A DNA stretch of 8,990 bases from DATAYA01 sp036272815 (GTDB taxonomy: Bacteria > Pseudomonadota > Alphaproteobacteria > Acetobacterales > Acetobacteraceae). The stretch spans positions 1 to 8,990 of the forward strand of contig DATAYA010000074.1 of assembly GCA_036272815.1 (NCBI GenBank), in the 5' to 3' direction. The notes below the pieces were generated by a model. That model had not been told where the DNA came from. It saw only the letters and a list, made by a program, of their open reading frames with translations, and searched no databases. Of this stretch, positions 6,357 to 8,990 are shown piece after piece (the first letter of the stretch is position 1; each line of letters opens with the position of its first letter). The translations under genes and the position numbers were made by a program.

Positions 6357-7489
6357 GCGGACCGCTCGCCGGCATGCGGGTGATCGAGCTTGCCGGTATC
6401 GGACCTGCGCCGATGTGCGCGATGCTGCTTGCCGATCTTGGCGCCACGGTGCTGCGCATCGACCGGCCGAGCCCGCCCGAGCGCGGCGTCGCGCAGCCGC
6501 TCGGGACGCAGGTCCTGCTGCGCAACCGACAGACGCTGCTGCTCGATCTCAAGGTGCCGGCGGCGCGCGACCTCGTGCTGCGGCTTGTCGATGACGCCGA
6601 CGCGCTGGTCGAAGGATTCCGCCCTGGCGTCATGGAACGGCTCGGCATCGGCCCGCGGGAATGCCTCGTGCGCAACCGGCGCCTCGTCTACGGCCGCGTC
6701 ACCGGCTGGGGGCAGGACGGGCCGCTGGCGCAGGCGGCGGGGCACGACCTCAACTACATCGCACTCGCCGGTGCGCTGCACGGCATCGGCCGCGCGGACG
6801 GGCCACCTTCGGTGCCGCTCAACCTGATCGGCGATTTCGGCGGCGGCGCCCTCTATCTTGCGTTCGGCGTGCTTGCCGCAATCCTGCACGCACGGCAGAC
6901 GGGGCGCGGGCAAGTGGTGGACGCGGCGATGGTCGATGGCGTGGCGTCGCTCCTCGCGATGGCGTACGGGATGCGTGCGGCAGGCGTTACGACCGACGCT
7001 CGCGGCACGAACCTGCTCGACGGTGGCGCCTATTTCTACGACACCTATCAGTGCGCCGAGGGCGAGTGGATCACGATCGCGGCTCTGGAACGCCGCTTTC
7101 ATGACGAGTTGCTGCAACGCATCGGCCTCGACGCGGCCGACTTTCCGGCGCAATCGGATCGCGCGCGCTGGCCGGAGGCGCGGTCGCAACTCGCAGCGCT
7201 GTTCGCCACCCGCACGCGCGCCGCGTGGTGCAAGCTCCTGGAGGCGACGGATGCCTGTTTCGCGCCGGTTCTTTCTCTCTCGGAGGCAGCGGAGCACCCG
7301 CATCTGCGAGCACGCGGCACGCATCTGACGATCGACGGGGTCCTACAGCCGGCACCAGCACCGCGCTTCAGCGCAACGCCGCCCGACGCGCCACGGGCGC
7401 CGCAGCCGCCGGACGCCGATGCCGCGCTGGCCGGCTGGCTTCCCGCGATGGACATCACAATGCTCCGCGCGTCGGGCGTGATTGCGTGA
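6353..7489 (+). CDS. Alpha-methylacyl-CoA racemase (CaiB/BaiF CoA-transferase fold)
   Basis: This 378-residue enzyme should interconvert the (2R) and (2S) forms of 2-methylacyl-CoA esters, so that branched chains from isoprenoid, sterol-side-chain or similar acids can enter beta-oxidation. The N-terminus GMRVIELAGIGPAPMCAMLL then ADLGATVLRIDRP is the family signature. Compared from memory with the Mycobacterium tuberculosis enzyme (catalytic His126, Asp156, Glu241), all three are kept with a constant offset of five: His131 in GHDLNY, Asp161 in GDFGGG and Glu246 in LERRF. DAAMVDG and LLDGGAYFYDTY also match. These favour a racemase over a formyl-CoA-type CoA transferase, which uses an Asp nucleophile in another context. 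The length fits the family (about 360-380). The start overlaps the crotonase stop by four bases, and its own stop overlaps the next GTG. The natural substrate cannot be read from the sequence. Confidence 0.93.
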   Translation: MSGPLAGMRVIELAGIGPAPMCAMLLADLGATVLRIDRPSPPERGVAQPLGTQVLLRNRQTLLLDLKVPAARDLVLRLVDDADALVEGFRPGVMERLGIGPRECLVRNRRLVYGRVTGWGQDGPLAQAAGHDLNYIALAGALHGIGRADGPPSVPLNLIGDFGGGALYLAFGVLAAILHARQTGRGQVVDAAMVDGVASLLAMAYGMRAAGVTTDARGTNLLDGGAYFYDTYQCAEGEWITIAALERRFHDELLQRIGLDAADFPAQSDRARWPEARSQLAALFATRTRAAWCKLLEATDACFAPVLSLSEAAEHPHLRARGTHLTIDGVLQPAPAPRFSATPPDAPRAPQPPDADAALAGWLPAMDITMLRASGVIA

Positions 7490-8990
7490 CTTCGGCCGGC
7501 ATCGCGCTCGATGCGGAATGGCTGGAGCCCGACGGCATCGGCGGCTTCGCGTCCGGCACCGTCGGCCTTGCACGCACCCGGCGCTACCATGCTTTGCTGC
7601 TGTTGGCCGAGACACCGCCGACGCGCCGCGTCGTGCTGGTCAACGGCATCGAGGCGTGGGTCGAGACCTCTGCCGGCCGCTTCGCGATCAGCAGTCAGCA
7701 CTACGCCCCGGACATCACGTTTCCCGGTGGCGCCGATGCCATCACCGCGTTCGATCATGACCCCTGGCCCACATGGCGTTTCACGCTGCCGGATGGCGCG
7801 GTCATCACGCAGGAGATCGCAACGGCGCGGGACGCCTGCACGACGGTGCTGCGCTGGCGCCGCGCGCCCGGCCGCGGTTCGTGCCGGCTGACGGTGCGCC
7901 CGCTGCTCTCCGGCCGCGACTACCACGCGCTGCATCGGGAGAATGCCGGCTTCCGCTTCGATGGCCTCGTACGCGGCGGCAATGTGGCTTGGCGGCCATA
8001 CGAGCCGCTGCCTGCGGTCAGTGCGCTGACCAGCGGCGCCTATGCCGCCGCTCCCGAATGGTATCGCAATTTCCTCTACGCCGCCGAGCAGGATCGCGGG
8101 CTCGACTGCATTGAGGACCTCGCCTCGCCCGGACTATTCACCTTCGACCTCGACGCGGCCCCTGCCGCGATGCTGCTGCGTGGGGGCGACGATATCTGGG
8201 CGCGCGCCGCACCACTCGCCGACGACCTTCTCGCGACCGAGCGAACGCGGCGGGAGAAGCACTCTCCTCTCCGCCGCGCCGCCGCCTGCTACACCGTTGA
8301 CCGAGGGACCGGGCAGACCATTATCGCCGGGTTTCCGTGGTTCACCGATTGGGGGCGCGATACCTTCATCGCGATGCGCGGCCTCGTGATCGGCGCCGGC
8401 CGGCTCGACGCCGCGACCGCGATTCTCGCCGCCTGGGCCGGCGTGGTCAGCGAGGGCATGCTGCCGAACCGGTTCCCCGATGACGGCGCTACGCCCGAAT
8501 ACAACGCGGTCGATGCGTCGCTCTGGTTCGTCATCGCCGTGCATGACTACCGCGAAGCGGCCGGCGAGACCGCGCGCTGCGACGGCGTGCTCCACGATGC
8601 CGTGCAGGCGATCCTGCGCGGCTACGCCGCCGGCACGCGATTCGGCATAGCGCCCGACACCGACGGTCTGCTGCGCGCCGGGGTGCCGGGCGTGCAGCTC
8701 ACGTGGATGGATGCCAAGATCGGCGACCGCGTGGTGACGCCACGGATCGGCAAGCCGGTCGAGGTGCAGGCACTCTGGATCAACGCGCTCACCATCGGCG
8801 CGCAGCGTGTCCCGCACTGGGCGTCCCTCGCGGCGCAGGCGCGGGCCAGCTTCCTCAAGCGATTCCCGAATCCGGCGGGCGGCCTCTACGATGTCGTCGA
8901 CGCCGACCATGTGCCCGGCCGCACCGACGCGAAGCTGCGGCCAAACCAGATCCTGACCGTCGGCGGATTGCCGTATCCGTTGCTCGACGG
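7486..8990 (+). CDS. Glycogen debranching enzyme, bacterial/archaeal amylo-alpha-1,6-glucosidase type (3' partial)
   Basis: Frame 1 is open from a GTG at 7486 to the right edge (501 codons, no stop). The N-terminal domain begins EWLEPDGIGGFASGT then RTRRYHALLL (about residues 11-40), the hallmark of the GDE N-terminal beta-sandwich. The C-terminal (alpha/alpha)6-barrel domain shows AGFPWFTDWGRDTFIAMRGL (about 282-301), GMLPNRFPDDG (324-334), YNAVDASLWF (339-348), KPVEVQALWINAL and LRPNQILTVGGLPYPLL (484-500). The enzyme would hydrolyse alpha-1,6 branch points of glycogen or related alpha-glucans in the cytoplasm. Full-length relatives have roughly 650-720 residues, so the end of the barrel is missing. 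The GTG overlaps the racemase stop (GTGA) and has no good ribosome binding site, which fits translational coupling. Its start is supported by the conserved block beginning only 10 residues downstream. It has no obvious link to the acyl-CoA genes before it; other glycogen genes may follow beyond the window. Confidence 0.93.
   Translation, partial: MTSAGIALDAEWLEPDGIGGFASGTVGLARTRRYHALLLLAETPPTRRVVLVNGIEAWVETSAGRFAISSQHYAPDITFPGGADAITAFDHDPWPTWRFTLPDGAVITQEIATARDACTTVLRWRRAPGRGSCRLTVRPLLSGRDYHALHRENAGFRFDGLVRGGNVAWRPYEPLPAVSALTSGAYAAAPEWYRNFLYAAEQDRGLDCIEDLASPGLFTFDLDAAPAAMLLRGGDDIWARAAPLADDLLATERTRREKHSPLRRAAACYTVDRGTGQTIIAGFPWFTDWGRDTFIAMRGLVIGAGRLDAATAILAAWAGVVSEGMLPNRFPDDGATPEYNAVDASLWFVIAVHDYREAAGETARCDGVLHDAVQAILRGYAAGTRFGIAPDTDGLLRAGVPGVQLTWMDAKIGDRVVTPRIGKPVEVQALWINALTIGAQRVPHWASLAAQARASFLKRFPNPAGGLYDVVDADHVPGRTDAKLRPNQILTVGGLPYPLLD

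Noticed and set aside
7046..7063. Possible loss of the racemase catalytic Glu241 at Gln233 (YQCAEG)
   Set aside because: Counting with the constant offset of five from His131 and Asp161 places the equivalent at Glu246, which is present.
5966..7324. Long minus-strand open frame (452 codons) opposite the crotonase and racemase genes
   Set aside because: It spans two well-supported + strand genes, is rich in Arg/Ala/His with no motif, and fits a codon-bias shadow.
7482..8389. Several short + and - strand open frames in the last 1.5 kb
   Set aside because: They are out-of-frame shadows of the debranching enzyme, whose frame 1 translation matches its family throughout.
1..8990. CRISPR arrays, tRNA/rRNA genes, insertion sequences, terminators and riboswitches
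   Set aside because: I saw no regularly spaced repeats, transposase motifs, inverted-repeat ends or intergenic hairpins followed by T runs, and there is almost no non-coding space to hold them.

Overview
The window is about 9 kb of GC-rich DNA with strong G/C preference at third codon positions. It holds eight genes, all on the + strand, with almost no non-coding sequence; the longest clear gap is 17 bases. The ParC protein resembles alphaproteobacterial ParC (for example the region around its active-site Tyr123). Together with the base composition and the metabolic genes, this suggests an alphaproteobacterium, perhaps of the Rhodospirillales/Acetobacteraceae type. That placement is an inference; there is no rRNA or other decisive marker here.

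Layout, left to right: the 3' part of a LivM-type ABC transporter permease (1-837, cut by the left edge); a small GAF-domain protein overlapping its stop codon (834-1313); a creatinase/aminopeptidase-P-like M24 protein with degenerate metal ligands (1331-2521); topoisomerase IV subunit A, parC (2526-4745); a class I SAM-dependent methyltransferase (4750-5556); a crotonase-superfamily protein lacking the two usual hydratase glutamates (5520-6356); an alpha-methylacyl-CoA racemase with all catalytic residues (6353-7489); and the 5' two-thirds or more of a glycogen debranching enzyme starting at a GTG (7486-8990, cut by the right edge). The last gene has no stop codon in the window and can only be recognised by translating frame 1 to the end.

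Four-base stop/start overlaps (ATGA at 834 and 6353, GTGA at 7486), a 37-base overlap at 5520 and gaps of 4 bases around parC suggest one long co-transcribed, translationally coupled block. I see no terminator or promoter inside it. Functionally it is mixed. The transporter, GAF protein and M24 hydrolase could form a uptake/sensing/hydrolysis unit. The methyltransferase, crotonase and racemase look like a small acyl-CoA unit, probably for 2-methyl-branched acyl-CoA. parC and the debranching enzyme are unrelated housekeeping or storage functions in the same gene run.

I found no mobile element, CRISPR array, tRNA/rRNA gene or clear repeat, and no convincing new multi-gene system. The points most worth a second look are the unusual active sites of the M24 and crotonase proteins and the coupling of the crotonase to the racemase.
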